Assembly: GCF_002192695.1 (NCBI RefSeq)
Contig: NZ_MTLG01000086.1
Location: forward strand, 228,083 to 292,082
DNA from: Achromobacter xylosoxidans
GTDB taxonomy: Bacteria; Pseudomonadota; Gammaproteobacteria; Burkholderiales; Burkholderiaceae_B
Direction: 5' to 3'
Length of the DNA: 64,000 nucleotides
A program made the translations under genes and the position numbers. The notes under the pieces were generated by a model. That model made no database searches, was not told where the DNA came from, and was given only the letters and a program-made list of their open reading frames with translations. Shown piece after piece: positions 16,456-24,222 of the stretch (the stretch's first letter is position 1; the number at the start of each line of letters is the position of its first letter).

Positions 16456-17220
16456 CTAGCCGGAGAAGACTTCCCGCCAATCCCGGGTCTTGGCGAGCGT
16501 TTGCACGGTCGCGGACTGTTCCAGGATGGTCACGGCCTTCTTGAACTCCTCGGCCGAGGCGCCATCCTCCAGGATGACCATGCGCGAGTTGCGCGCGTCC
16601 GCCATCTTCACGTCCGACATCTTGCCGTGGGTCTGGTAGACCTGCGTCCAATCCATTTTCTTGCCGGCCTTCAGGGCGATCGGCTCGATGTAGGTCAGCG
16701 CGGTGCTGCCGGCTGCGCGCACCGCGAAGGCGAAGTCCGCCGTGTGGCCGCTGCTGCCCTTGGCGCGCGCACCCTTGACCATGCGGTTCACGCCCACGCC
16801 TGCCGTCAGCGCCCGCCCGACCAGGGCGCGGAACCGCAGCTGGCTGAACTTCGGCATCCATTTGGCGCACTGGAACGACAGCGCCATCGCCAGCTTGACC
16901 GCATCCCACAGCGCTTCCTGCAGCTGTTCATTGGGGCCGCTGGCGACGATGGCGCCGTCGCGGTCAAAGTGCGCCAGGCTGACGCCCGGGGTTTCGTTCA
17001 GGATATCGATGCGCTTTGCCGCCAGGTCGATGCCGTAGCTGGACGCGTGCATCGCGGTCTCGCAGGCGTCGGTCAGGTAGAACGTGGACTCGTCGGGATG
17101 CGCGATGAAGAAGGCCGCGTGCTGCCCGTCCAGGCCCAGCGTCATGGGCGATATGGCGCGGATGGCGTGCTCGCCCGCCGGCAGGACGGTCCAGCCGGAG
17201 GCTTCCAGGAAAGTGCTCAT
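16456..17220 (-). CDS. DUF1828/DUF1829 two-domain protein
   Basis: A 254-aa protein. The N-terminal half fits DUF1828 (ISPMTLGLDGQHAAFFIAHPDESTFYLTDACETAMHASSYGIDL with a following helix-rich LQEALWDAVKLAMALSFQCAK), and the C-terminal half fits DUF1829 (GSSGHTADFAFAVRAAGSTALTYIEPIALKAGKKMDWTQVYQTHGKMSDVK). The families are defined but have no assigned biochemical role that I know. The start overlaps the end of the upstream 178-aa gene by 4 bp, so the two form a tight unit. A LexA-box-like dyad lies upstream of the pair. Confidence 0.75.
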   Translation of the reverse strand: MSTFLEASGWTVLPAGEHAIRAISPMTLGLDGQHAAFFIAHPDESTFYLTDACETAMHASSYGIDLAAKRIDILNETPGVSLAHFDRDGAIVASGPNEQLQEALWDAVKLAMALSFQCAKWMPKFSQLRFRALVGRALTAGVGVNRMVKGARAKGSSGHTADFAFAVRAAGSTALTYIEPIALKAGKKMDWTQVYQTHGKMSDVKMADARNSRMVILEDGASAEEFKKAVTILEQSATVQTLAKTRDWREVFSG

Positions 17221-17753
17221 AGGATCAATTCGATTTGGCGGCCTTTGAGGGGATGCGCAAATCCGCCGGTGAGCGTCAGGTTCGCCCGCGGCAGGAAATA
17301 TTGCATCAGCGCGCCGATATTCTGCAGGGCGGGCACGATGGGCTCGGCATAGCCTTCGCCTTCGTCCACCCAGATGTGTTCATGGCTGCGGTCCGCAAGC
17401 GGCTTGCGGTACTGCGGCCGGCCTTCGCCCACCAGGCTGGTGTGGAAGGAGTCGTCGGTGTCCACGCCGAACACGCGGTGCGGGCCCACGAAGAGGCTAG
17501 CGCAGAACGCCTCGGCCAGGAAGATGGTGGCCTGGCCGTGCACGGCGGTGCGCGCGCCGCGATAGGTCGCGCGGAAAATCACGTCTTCGCGCACCTCGCC
17601 CTTGACCCGGCAGGCACAGGCGAATTCCAGCCATTGGGGATTGCTGGCGGCGGGTTTGGGCGCCCAGGCGATCGGTTTTACGGTTTCCTTGGGTTCGGCA
17701 AGAATCTCTTGCACCTCATCAACGGTGATTAACGGTTCGAACTTGTTGGCCAT
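17217..17753 (-). CDS. Hypothetical partner of the DUF1828 protein (178 aa)
   Basis: No family recognised. It is a soluble alpha/beta protein with a proline-rich linker early (VKPIAWAPKPAASNPQWLEF). A beta-rich middle includes FACACRVKGEVREDVIFRATYRGAR and VHGQATIFLAEAFCASLFVGPHRVFGVDTDD. A histidine-rich segment follows (HTSLVGEGRPQYRKPLADRSHEHIWVDEGEGYAEP), where His/Asp/Glu residues could bind metal. It is translationally coupled (ATGA) to the DUF1828/1829 gene, which suggests a complex or a joint function. Function not known. Confidence 0.6.
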   Translation of the reverse strand: MANKFEPLITVDEVQEILAEPKETVKPIAWAPKPAASNPQWLEFACACRVKGEVREDVIFRATYRGARTAVHGQATIFLAEAFCASLFVGPHRVFGVDTDDSFHTSLVGEGRPQYRKPLADRSHEHIWVDEGEGYAEPIVPALQNIGALMQYFLPRANLTLTGGFAHPLKGRQIELIL

Positions 17754-17871
17754 GGAACTGATCTAGGGTCTTGGAAATGCGCGCGCCGGACAGCGCGCCT
17801 GGCAAGCGCCGCGCGGCGGCGGGGCGCGCGCGCAACACTGCGAGGGGGCGTAATCTTACAAGATGAAGACT

Positions 17872-17917
17872 GCGCCGCCCCTTTCGCTGTATGGATATAC
17901 AGTAAAGGGGGCGGCGC
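17872..17917. promoter_or_regulatory. Long GC-rich hairpin containing a LexA-box-like core
   Basis: Two G/C-rich arms (17872-17884 and 17904-17917) pair with one bulge and enclose CTGTAT-GGAT-ATACAG (17887-17902). That core matches the SOS box form CTGT-N8-ACAG and 14 of 16 bases of CTGTATATATATACAG. It is 134 bp upstream of the 178-aa/DUF1828 pair and 20 bp after the YpfJ-like gene. No T run follows on either strand, so it is not a standard terminator. Confidence 0.5.
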
Positions 17918-17937
17918 GCAAGTGCATGTCCACGCGG

Positions 17938-18792
17938 CTATAGCGAACTGGCGCCGAACGTGTCGCACTGTTTGATGCTGCCGCTCTCCAGCCCGCGCTT
18001 GAACCAGCGCACGCGCTGGGCCGACGATCCGTGGGTGAAGGAATCGGGCACCGCATAGCCCTGGCTTTGCTTCTGCAGGCGGTCGTCGCCGATCGCGGTG
18101 GCGGCGCCCAGCGCCTCTTCCACGTCGCCGCTTTCCAGGATGTTGCGCGCCGCGTTGGCGCGTTGCGCCCACAAGCCCGCGAAGCAGTCGGCCTGCAACT
18201 CCATGCGCACCGACAAGGCATTGGCCTGGGACGGATTGCGGCGGCGCAGGTTGTCGACCTGGTCCGAGATGCCGAGCAGGTGCTGGACATGATGTCCGAC
18301 CTCATGGGCGATCACATAGGCCTGGGCAAAATCGCCCGGCGCCTTGAAGCGGTTCTGCAATTCGTCGAAGAAGGCCAGGTCGATGTACACCTTGCTGTCG
18401 CCGGGACAGTAGAACGGGCCCATGGCGGATTGTCCGGTGCCGCAGGCCGTGGGCGTGGCGCCGCGGAACAGCACCAGCTTGGGCGCCACGTACTGGCGAT
18501 TCAGGTCTTTCTGGAAGATGGCGCTCCAGGTGTCTTCGGTTTCGCCGAGCACCTTCGAGACGAAGATGGCCTGCGTATCGTTGGCGGGCGGACGCGTGGC
18601 CGGCCCTTGCTGCTGCTGCGCGGGCGGGCCTTCGGCCATCTGCAGGACCACGCTGGGGTCCACGCCGAAATACATGGCGACCAGGGCCAGCACGATCGTG
18701 CCTATGCCGATGGTGCCGCGGCCGCCGATGCGTGGGCCGCTGGAACGGCGGTCTTCCACATTGTCGCTTTCGCGCGAGTCATCAAGGCGCAT
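17938..18792 (-). CDS. YpfJ/ZinT-type neutral zinc metallopeptidase
   Basis: A 284-aa protein of the neutral zinc metallopeptidase family (YpfJ-like). There is one N-terminal membrane anchor (about residues 26-44, GTIGIGTIVLALVAMYFGV) after a charged cytoplasmic start, so the catalytic domain is outside the inner membrane. The zinc motif is HEVGHH (His163, Glu164, His167), and MELQADCFAGLW supplies the likely third ligand downstream. FYCPGDSKVYIDLAFFDEL is also typical. Substrate unknown. The label ZinT refers only to the zinc-dependent fold class; I am confident of the YpfJ similarity. Confidence 0.9.
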   Translation of the reverse strand: MRLDDSRESDNVEDRRSSGPRIGGRGTIGIGTIVLALVAMYFGVDPSVVLQMAEGPPAQQQQGPATRPPANDTQAIFVSKVLGETEDTWSAIFQKDLNRQYVAPKLVLFRGATPTACGTGQSAMGPFYCPGDSKVYIDLAFFDELQNRFKAPGDFAQAYVIAHEVGHHVQHLLGISDQVDNLRRRNPSQANALSVRMELQADCFAGLWAQRANAARNILESGDVEEALGAATAIGDDRLQKQSQGYAVPDSFTHGSSAQRVRWFKRGLESGSIKQCDTFGASSL

Positions 18793-18878
18793 ACTGTTTC
18801 TCCGGGCGGGTCGGCGTTCCCGCCATTTTGCATCGCCGCTCTGTACTGAGCGGCCTTCAAGAGTGTTAGGATAAACCC

Positions 18879-19505
18879 ATGGCCTTGTATTTCGATATCC
18901 ATCCCGCGAATCCGCAACCGCGCCTGCTGAAGCAGGCGGCCCAATGGCTGGCCGATGGCGGGCTGGTCGCAGTACCTACCGATTCGAGCTATGCCGTGGT
19001 CGCGCGGCTGGACGACAAGAACGCCGCCGACGGGCTGCGCCGCCTGCGGGGCCTGGACGAACGCCATCATCTCACGCTGCTGTGCCGTGACCTGGCCGAA
19101 ATCGGCCACTTCGCGCGCGTCGACAACCGCCAGTACAGACTGCTGAAGGCCGCCACGCCGGGGCCCTGGACCTTCATCCTCGAAGCCACCAAGGAAGTGC
19201 CGCGCCGCGTGTCGCATCCTTCGCGCAAGACCATAGGCATTCGCGTGCCGGATCATGCGGTCATGCTGGGCCTGCTGGAGCAGGTGGGGGCGCCCCTGCT
19301 GTCCACCACGCTCATCCCCAAGGACGAGACCGAAGCGTTGAACGACGCGGAAGAAATCCGCGAACGCTACGACCACGACCTGGCAGCAATCATCGACGCG
19401 GGCGCCTGCCCGCAATCGCCCACCACCGTGATCGACCTCACCAGCGAAGAGCCGGTGGTGGTGCGTGTCGGACGCGGCGATCCTGCCACCCTCGGTCTTG
19501 CCTGA
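18879..19505 (+). CDS. YciO/YrdC/Sua5-family protein
   Basis: A 208-aa YrdC-fold protein, closest in form to the YciO subgroup. It has GGLVAVPTDSSYAVVARLDDKNA at residues 27-49 (the nucleotide/threonine site segment) and then LRGLDERHHLTLLCRDLAEIGHFARVDN, TPGPWTFILEAT, and SRKTIGIRVPDHAVMLGLLEQVGAPLLSTTL. Sua5/TsaC relatives make threonylcarbamoyl-AMP for tRNA t6A; YciO proteins are paralogues with weaker or different activity. It lies 69 bp before the M50 protease gene in the same direction. Confidence 0.85.
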   Translation: MALYFDIHPANPQPRLLKQAAQWLADGGLVAVPTDSSYAVVARLDDKNAADGLRRLRGLDERHHLTLLCRDLAEIGHFARVDNRQYRLLKAATPGPWTFILEATKEVPRRVSHPSRKTIGIRVPDHAVMLGLLEQVGAPLLSTTLIPKDETEALNDAEEIRERYDHDLAAIIDAGACPQSPTTVIDLTSEEPVVVRVGRGDPATLGLA

Positions 19506-19574
19506 GCGCGTCCGCCGCGCCGACCTGCTCGCCGGCATGCGCCGGCGCGCGGCTCATCTACAATCCGGTTCGCC

Positions 19575-20222
19575 ATGAATGACATCATCCAAACCATTGC
19601 GGTCTACGCGATACCGGTCATCTTCGCCATCACCCTGCACGAAGCCGCGCACGGCTTTGTCGCGCGCATGTTCGGCGACCCGACGGCCTATCAGGCCGGG
19701 CGTATCAGCCTGAATCCGGCGCGGCATATCGATCCGGTCGGCACGCTACTGGTGCCGGTGGCGATCCTGCTGGCCTCCAAGCTGCTGGGCAGCCCGGGCA
19801 TGCTGTTCGGCTGGGCCAAGCCCGTGCCAGTCGATTTCAGCCGCTTGCGCCGGCCCAAGCAGGACATGCTGTGGGTGGCGCTGGCTGGGCCCGCCGCCAA
19901 CCTGCTCATGGCGGTCATGTGGGCGTTTTCGCTGCGCCTCTTCCTGGAGTCCGGCCTGCAGGAGTCGTTCTGGTTTGAAATGGCCGTGGCCGGCGTGAAC
20001 GTCAACCTGGTGCTCATGGCCCTGAATCTGCTGCCCATCCTGCCGCTGGACGGGGGACGCATCCTCTTCAGCCTGCTGCCCAACCGCCTGGCCTGGCAAT
20101 ACTCGAAAATCGAGCCGTACGGCCTGGTGATCGTCGTCATTCTCTTGGTGACGGATGTGCTCTGGCTATTGATGCGGCCGGTGCTCTCCCTGGGGACGAC
20201 CATCGTCCAGTGGTTTCTGTAG
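19575..20222 (+). CDS. Site-2 protease (M50) family membrane metalloprotease
   Basis: A 215-aa polytopic inner-membrane zinc protease. HEAAH (His22, Glu23, His26) in the first helix is the zinc motif, and NLLPILPLDGGRILFSLLP near residues 152-170 contains the third ligand aspartate. Length and layout match the small group of M50 proteins without PDZ domains. It does intramembrane proteolysis; the substrate is unknown. It precedes dapA by 87 bp. Confidence 0.9.
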   Translation: MNDIIQTIAVYAIPVIFAITLHEAAHGFVARMFGDPTAYQAGRISLNPARHIDPVGTLLVPVAILLASKLLGSPGMLFGWAKPVPVDFSRLRRPKQDMLWVALAGPAANLLMAVMWAFSLRLFLESGLQESFWFEMAVAGVNVNLVLMALNLLPILPLDGGRILFSLLPNRLAWQYSKIEPYGLVIVVILLVTDVLWLLMRPVLSLGTTIVQWFL

Positions 20223-20237
20223 GATTTCAGCCAATAT

Positions 20238-20253
20238 CCGTTAAACTTAACGG
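20238..20253 (+). terminator. Weak hairpin after the M50 protease gene
   Basis: CCGTTAA-AC-TTAACGG is a perfect palindrome followed by TTTCTTT, 15 bp after the protease stop. It could be a weak terminator or part of the dapA promoter region. A second G/C inverted repeat with TTTT lies around 20269-20297 just before dapA. Confidence 0.35.
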
Positions 20254-20309
20254 TTTCTTTGATTCTGGCCCCGAGGCATCCCGCCGCGGGGTTTTGGAGC
20301 CCTACATTT

Positions 20310-21215
20310 ATGGCATCCCCTGCAACCGCCGCAGGCGTTAATTTCCAAGGCAGCATGGTGGCCCTGGTCACCCCGATGCAGCCCGACGGCAGCCTGGATT
20401 ACGCTGCCTACCGGTCGCTGATCGACTGGCACATCCAGGAAGGCACCGACGCGCTGGTGGTGGTCGGCACCACCGGGGAGTCGCCCACGGTCTCCATGGA
20501 AGAACATGCGGAGCTGATCCGCGTCGCTGTCGAACACGCTGCGGGCCGCATTCCGGTCATCGCCGGCGTCGGCGCCAACTCCACCGACGAAGCCATCCAC
20601 CTGACGCGCCACGCCAAGGCGGTCGGCGCGCAGGCCGGCCTGTCGGTCGTTCCCTATTACAACAAGCCCTCGCAAGAAGGCTTGTACCGCCACTTCCGCA
20701 CCATCGCGGAAGCCGTCGATCTGCCCACCATCCTGTACAACGTGCCGGGCCGTACCGTTGCCGATATGAGCAACGAAACGGTCCTGCGCCTGGCGCAGGT
20801 GCCGGGCATCATCGGCATCAAGGACGCCACGGGCGACATCGCCCGCGGCGGCCTGTTGCTGCGCGAAGCGCCGGCCAGCTTCCAGGTCTTCAGCGGCGAT
20901 GACCCCACCGCCGCCGCCCTGATCCTGCTGGGCGCGCGCGGCAATATCTCCGTAACCGCCAACGTGGCGCCCAAGCTCATGCGCGAGCTCTGTGCCGCCG
21001 CCCTGGCTGGCAATGTGCCCAAGGTGCGTGAACTTAATGCGTACCTGGCGCGTCTGAACAAGGCTTTGTTCGTTGAAGCCAACCCCATCCCTGTCAAGTG
21101 GGCGTTGGCCGAAATGGGCCGCAGCGCACTGGGTTACCGGCTGCCGCTGGTTGAACTGGGATCGCAGCACCACGCGACCGTGCGTGCCGCGCTCCAGGAA
21201 ACGGGCCTGCTCTAA
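20310..21215 (+). CDS. dapA: 4-Hydroxy-tetrahydrodipicolinate synthase
   Basis: Condenses pyruvate with aspartate semialdehyde, the first step of the lysine/diaminopimelate branch, in the cytoplasm. At 301 aa it is full length. Lys171 in [11 protein letters not shown] forms the Schiff base with pyruvate. Tyr143 in ILYNVPGRT and the GTTGE loop (53-57) complete the active site, and Arg148 binds the dicarboxylate. The start is the ATG at 20310 with a GGAG upstream. bamC follows after 17 bp, a gene order common in betaproteobacteria. Confidence 0.97.
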   Translation: MASPATAAGVNFQGSMVALVTPMQPDGSLDYAAYRSLIDWHIQEGTDALVVVGTTGESPTVSMEEHAELIRVAVEHAAGRIPVIAGVGANSTDEAIHLTRHAKAVGAQAGLSVVPYYNKPSQEGLYRHFRTIAEAVDLPTILYNVPGRTVADMSNETVLRLAQVPGIIGIKDATGDIARGGLLLREAPASFQVFSGDDPTAAALILLGARGNISVTANVAPKLMRELCAAALAGNVPKVRELNAYLARLNKALFVEANPIPVKWALAEMGRSALGYRLPLVELGSQHHATVRAALQETGLL

Positions 21216-21232
21216 ATATCGTGAGGATACGT

Positions 21233-22357
21233 ATGAACAAGCGTCATGCCGGTTTGTCGGCATTGATGTCTCTGGTGTTGTTGGCCGGTTGCAGCGAGGT
21301 CAATCAATTCCTGGGCAATGAAGAGTCCGTCAATTACAAGAGCGCAGTCACCCAGCGCGGAGAGCCCCTCAGCATCCCGCCCGACCTGACCCAGGCCAAT
21401 AGCGACCCGCGTTATCGCGCGCCGGCTTCGGGCTCGACCACTTATTCGCAGTTCCAGCAGCAGGGCCAGGCGCAAGCCAGCCAGCCCAAGACCAGCAACG
21501 TGCTGCCCGGCCGCCAGGACATGCGCGTCGAGCGCGACGGCGATCTGCGCTGGCTGGTAGTGGACCGTCCGCCGGAAGATATCTTCCCGCGCCTGATCGA
21601 CTTCTGGACCGAAAGCGGCTTCACCGTGGCCAGCAACAATCCTGGCGCCGGCCTGATCGAAACCGATTGGGCGGAAAACCGCGCCAAGATTCCGGAAAGC
21701 TGGTTGCGCCAGGCGCTCGGCATGGTTCTGGAGTCGGCCTGGGATAGCGGCGAGCGCGAGAAATTCCGCACGCGCGTCGAACGCGTCAATGGCCACACCG
21801 AGATCTACGTCAGCCATCGCCAGATGCTTGAAAAGCGAGTGGGCGGCGACGGCATGCAGGTGCAATGGCAGAACGGCAAGGAAGATCCGGGCCTGAACGC
21901 CGCCATGCTTGCCCGCATGATGGTCTACCTGGGTTCCGACGTCGACAACGCCCGCAAGCTGGTGCAGCAGGCCGAGGCCACGCCGCAGAAGCCTGCCGTG
22001 CAGCAGGACGTCCGCGCCCAGGGCGCCTCGCTCATCGTCAGCGAATCGTACGACCGCGCATGGCGTCGTGTCGGCGTGGCGCTGGACGGCGGCGGCTTTG
22101 CCGTGGACGACCGGGATCGCTCCGCTGGCGACTACTTCGTCCGCTACGTCGATACCGACACGGGCGAGAAGATCGAGCAGCCGGGCTTCTTCAGCCGCAT
22201 GTTCTCGGGCGACAAGAAGGCCGAGGCGCCGCAGTACCGCATCCACCTGGCCGCCACCGGCGACCAGACCACGGTGACGGTGCTGGATGCCAATGGCGCG
22301 CGCGACAACAGCGCCACCGCTCAGCGTCTGCTGAGCGTGCTGAAGGACAAGATGTAA
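21233..22357 (+). CDS. bamC: BAM complex lipoprotein BamC
   Basis: Outer-membrane lipoprotein of the beta-barrel assembly machinery. The lipobox LLAGC gives lipidated Cys20. An unstructured N-terminal part follows (VNYKSAVTQRGEPLSIPPDLTQ), which in BamC proteins contacts BamD. The rest forms two helix-grip domains (the first from WLVVDRPPEDIFPRLIDFWTESGF, the second from SLIVSESYDRAWRRVGVALDGGGF). At 374 aa it is the usual length. The start has AGGA upstream; it directly follows dapA. A strong terminator comes 40 bp after the stop. Confidence 0.93.
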   Translation: MNKRHAGLSALMSLVLLAGCSEVNQFLGNEESVNYKSAVTQRGEPLSIPPDLTQANSDPRYRAPASGSTTYSQFQQQGQAQASQPKTSNVLPGRQDMRVERDGDLRWLVVDRPPEDIFPRLIDFWTESGFTVASNNPGAGLIETDWAENRAKIPESWLRQALGMVLESAWDSGEREKFRTRVERVNGHTEIYVSHRQMLEKRVGGDGMQVQWQNGKEDPGLNAAMLARMMVYLGSDVDNARKLVQQAEATPQKPAVQQDVRAQGASLIVSESYDRAWRRVGVALDGGGFAVDDRDRSAGDYFVRYVDTDTGEKIEQPGFFSRMFSGDKKAEAPQYRIHLAATGDQTTVTVLDANGARDNSATAQRLLSVLKDKM

Positions 22358-22396
22358 GACCGGCCGGCCCTGCGCCCAGGCGCAGGCCAGAGCAAG

Positions 22397-22424
22397 AGAG
22401 GCCCCTGATGGGGCCTCTTTTTAT
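22397..22424 (+). terminator. Rho-independent terminator after bamC
   Basis: A 9-bp stem AGAGGCCCC/GGGGCCTCT with a TGAT loop, followed by a run of T. Confidence 0.9.
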
Positions 22425-22510
22425 TTGGGCGCGATTTGCAGGGTTTTACTTTACGCGCCGCGAGGGGCTGTGCGGCGGTCATGTATTGCTCATCAGCCCT
22501 CCCTGGACGC

Positions 22511-22545
22511 AAAAAAGCCCCGGCTGCGGCAGCCGGGGCTTTTTC
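22511..22545. terminator. Bidirectional terminator
   Basis: AGCCCCGGCT/AGCCGGGGCT stem around GCGGC, with an A run on the left and a T run on the right. It ends transcription of the convergent small lipoprotein gene (22584) and backs up the bamC terminator. Confidence 0.88.
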
Positions 22546-22583
22546 TTGCGTCCTCAGAGCGGGGGTTCGTCGCTGAGTTTTTA

Positions 22584-22811
22584 TTAGGACGCGGGCGTGG
22601 TCGAGCCGCCCGGGGTGGTCGAACCGCCGCCCGGCGTGGTGTTGGGCGTGGGCGCCGGAGCCGGCGAGGTGGCCGGAGGCGTCGTGGTGGGGGCAGGCGT
22701 GCTGGCGCCCGGAGCGGGGTTGGTCGCGGGCGCCGGGGCATCTTCCTTCTTGTTGCAGGCGCTCAGCGCGACGGCCAGCACCGAAGCAATAATCAAGGTT
22801 TTGCTCATCAT
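22584..22811 (-). CDS. Small Pro/Thr-rich lipoprotein (75 aa)
   Basis: The signal peptide ends in the lipobox LSAC with Cys19 as the lipidated residue. The mature 56 residues after the KKED charge cluster are almost only Pro, Ala, Thr, Gly and Ser, in short imperfect repeats (TPAPTTTPPATSPAPAPTP), so it is a tethered disordered tail. AGGAG lies 8 bases before the first ATG. A terminator follows. Such low-complexity lipoproteins are frequent in this group; their role is unknown. Confidence 0.75.
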   Translation of the reverse strand: MMSKTLIIASVLAVALSACNKKEDAPAPATNPAPGASTPAPTTTPPATSPAPAPTPNTTPGGGSTTPGGSTTPAS

Positions 22812-23028
22812 TTTTAGACTCCTGTAGATGACGACTCTTGAAACCCCATTAGGGGAAACCAGAAGTCAGGCTACAGGAACACGCGGGCGCAACGCGTATG
22901 AAAGTTAAAAAGGTCGCATCCCAACGGCAACAAACCTTTCAGCTTCGTGTTAAGTCTTTCTTGATGTGTCCCGCGTATCAGACCTGATTTCCTTCTGTAC
23001 AGGACTGATACGGAGCCGTGTCGGGATG

Positions 23029-24222
23029 CTACGCCGCGACGTAGCGGATCCAGCCGGAATCGAGCCAGTCCGCCAGGCAGGAGCGCGCGTCGTCGGTCAG
23101 GCGGATGCAGGACGGGTCCGAACAATCCAGGCTGCGCGCATCCGCCAGCGTGCGCAGGGCGGCATCCGCCGGCACCATGGCCGTTTCGCCATTGATGAAG
23201 AGCTGCTTGCCGCGATAGAGCATGCGGCTGCGGCGGTCCAGCACCAGCCGGCCTGCGGCCGGCCAGTCTTCTTCCAGGTCCACCTCCATGCCTTCGGGCG
23301 CGTCGAACACGCTGAGATTGCTGGGCTCGGTCAGCCAGCAGCCCAGGAAGCGCGAGGCCAGCGCGTCGTCGAAGCGCAGCTTTTCCACGGTTTCCAGCGT
23401 GGCGGCCACCAGCGCGTCGGGCAGGGCGGCGGGTGTGTCGACCGCGGGCTGGCCGGGGTCGCGATAGACGGCGGACAGCTTCGGACCGGGCAGGGCGGGT
23501 TCGCCATAGGGACCGCCCAGGAGACCGACACGCGCCATGACCTGGTCCGCGGCTGCTTCGAGCAGCCCGCGCGCCAGCGTCGCCTGCGTGGGCGCGCGAA
23601 AGCCGATCGAGATGGTCATGCAGCCGTCGCCCACGGCCATGCCGTCGTGCGCGGCTTGCGGTGGCAGGTAGAGCATGTCGCCGGGGGCCAGCACGGCGGT
23701 TTCTTCTGGTTCGAAGCGGCTCAGGATCTTCAGCGGCAGGTCCGGTTCCAGCGACAGGTCCTTCTGGCGTCCATAGCGCCATTCGCGTTCGCCCGCCGCC
23801 TGCAGCAGGAACACGTCGTAGCTGTCGAAGTGCGGACCCACGCCGCCGCCATGGCTGGCGATGCTGATCATCACGTCGTCCAGCCGCGCGTCTGGGATGA
23901 AGCGGAACAGCTGCATCAGCTCGGATGCGGCGTCGCTGTGCAGGTCCACGCTTTGCACCAGCAAGGTCCAGTCGCCTTCATTGTCCTTGGGCAGGCGCGC
24001 GAAGGGGCCGTTCTCCATCTGCCATTCGCCGTTCTCGCGCCAGATCAGGCGCGACTCCACGTCATCGCGGCGCGCCAGCTTCTTGATGGCGGCGATCGTG
24101 ACCGGGGGCTTGAAGCCGGGGATGGCCTGGCGGATCAGGAGGGGCTTGCGCTGCCAGTAGCGGCGCATGAAGTCGTTCGGGCTCTGGTTGCCCAGCAGGG
24201 ACAAGGGATGGTCGAGGTTCAT
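23029..24222 (-). CDS. roxA: Ribosomal protein uL16 arginine hydroxylase (RoxA/YcfD type)
   Basis: A 2-oxoglutarate/Fe(II) oxygenase with a JmjC cupin domain. The iron ligands His131 and Asp133 ([13 protein letters not shown]) and His192 (LPPQAAHDG) sit almost exactly where they are in E. coli YcfD, which hydroxylates an arginine of ribosomal protein L16. The C-terminal winged-helix-like part (about residues 300-397) is also present, and 397 aa is the expected length. The start overlaps the mutS stop by 4 bp on the minus strand, so the two are co-transcribed. Confidence 0.88.
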   Translation of the reverse strand: MNLDHPLSLLGNQSPNDFMRRYWQRKPLLIRQAIPGFKPPVTIAAIKKLARRDDVESRLIWRENGEWQMENGPFARLPKDNEGDWTLLVQSVDLHSDAASELMQLFRFIPDARLDDVMISIASHGGGVGPHFDSYDVFLLQAAGEREWRYGRQKDLSLEPDLPLKILSRFEPEETAVLAPGDMLYLPPQAAHDGMAVGDGCMTISIGFRAPTQATLARGLLEAAADQVMARVGLLGGPYGEPALPGPKLSAVYRDPGQPAVDTPAALPDALVAATLETVEKLRFDDALASRFLGCWLTEPSNLSVFDAPEGMEVDLEEDWPAAGRLVLDRRSRMLYRGKQLFINGETAMVPADAALRTLADARSLDCSDPSCIRLTDDARSCLADWLDSGWIRYVAA

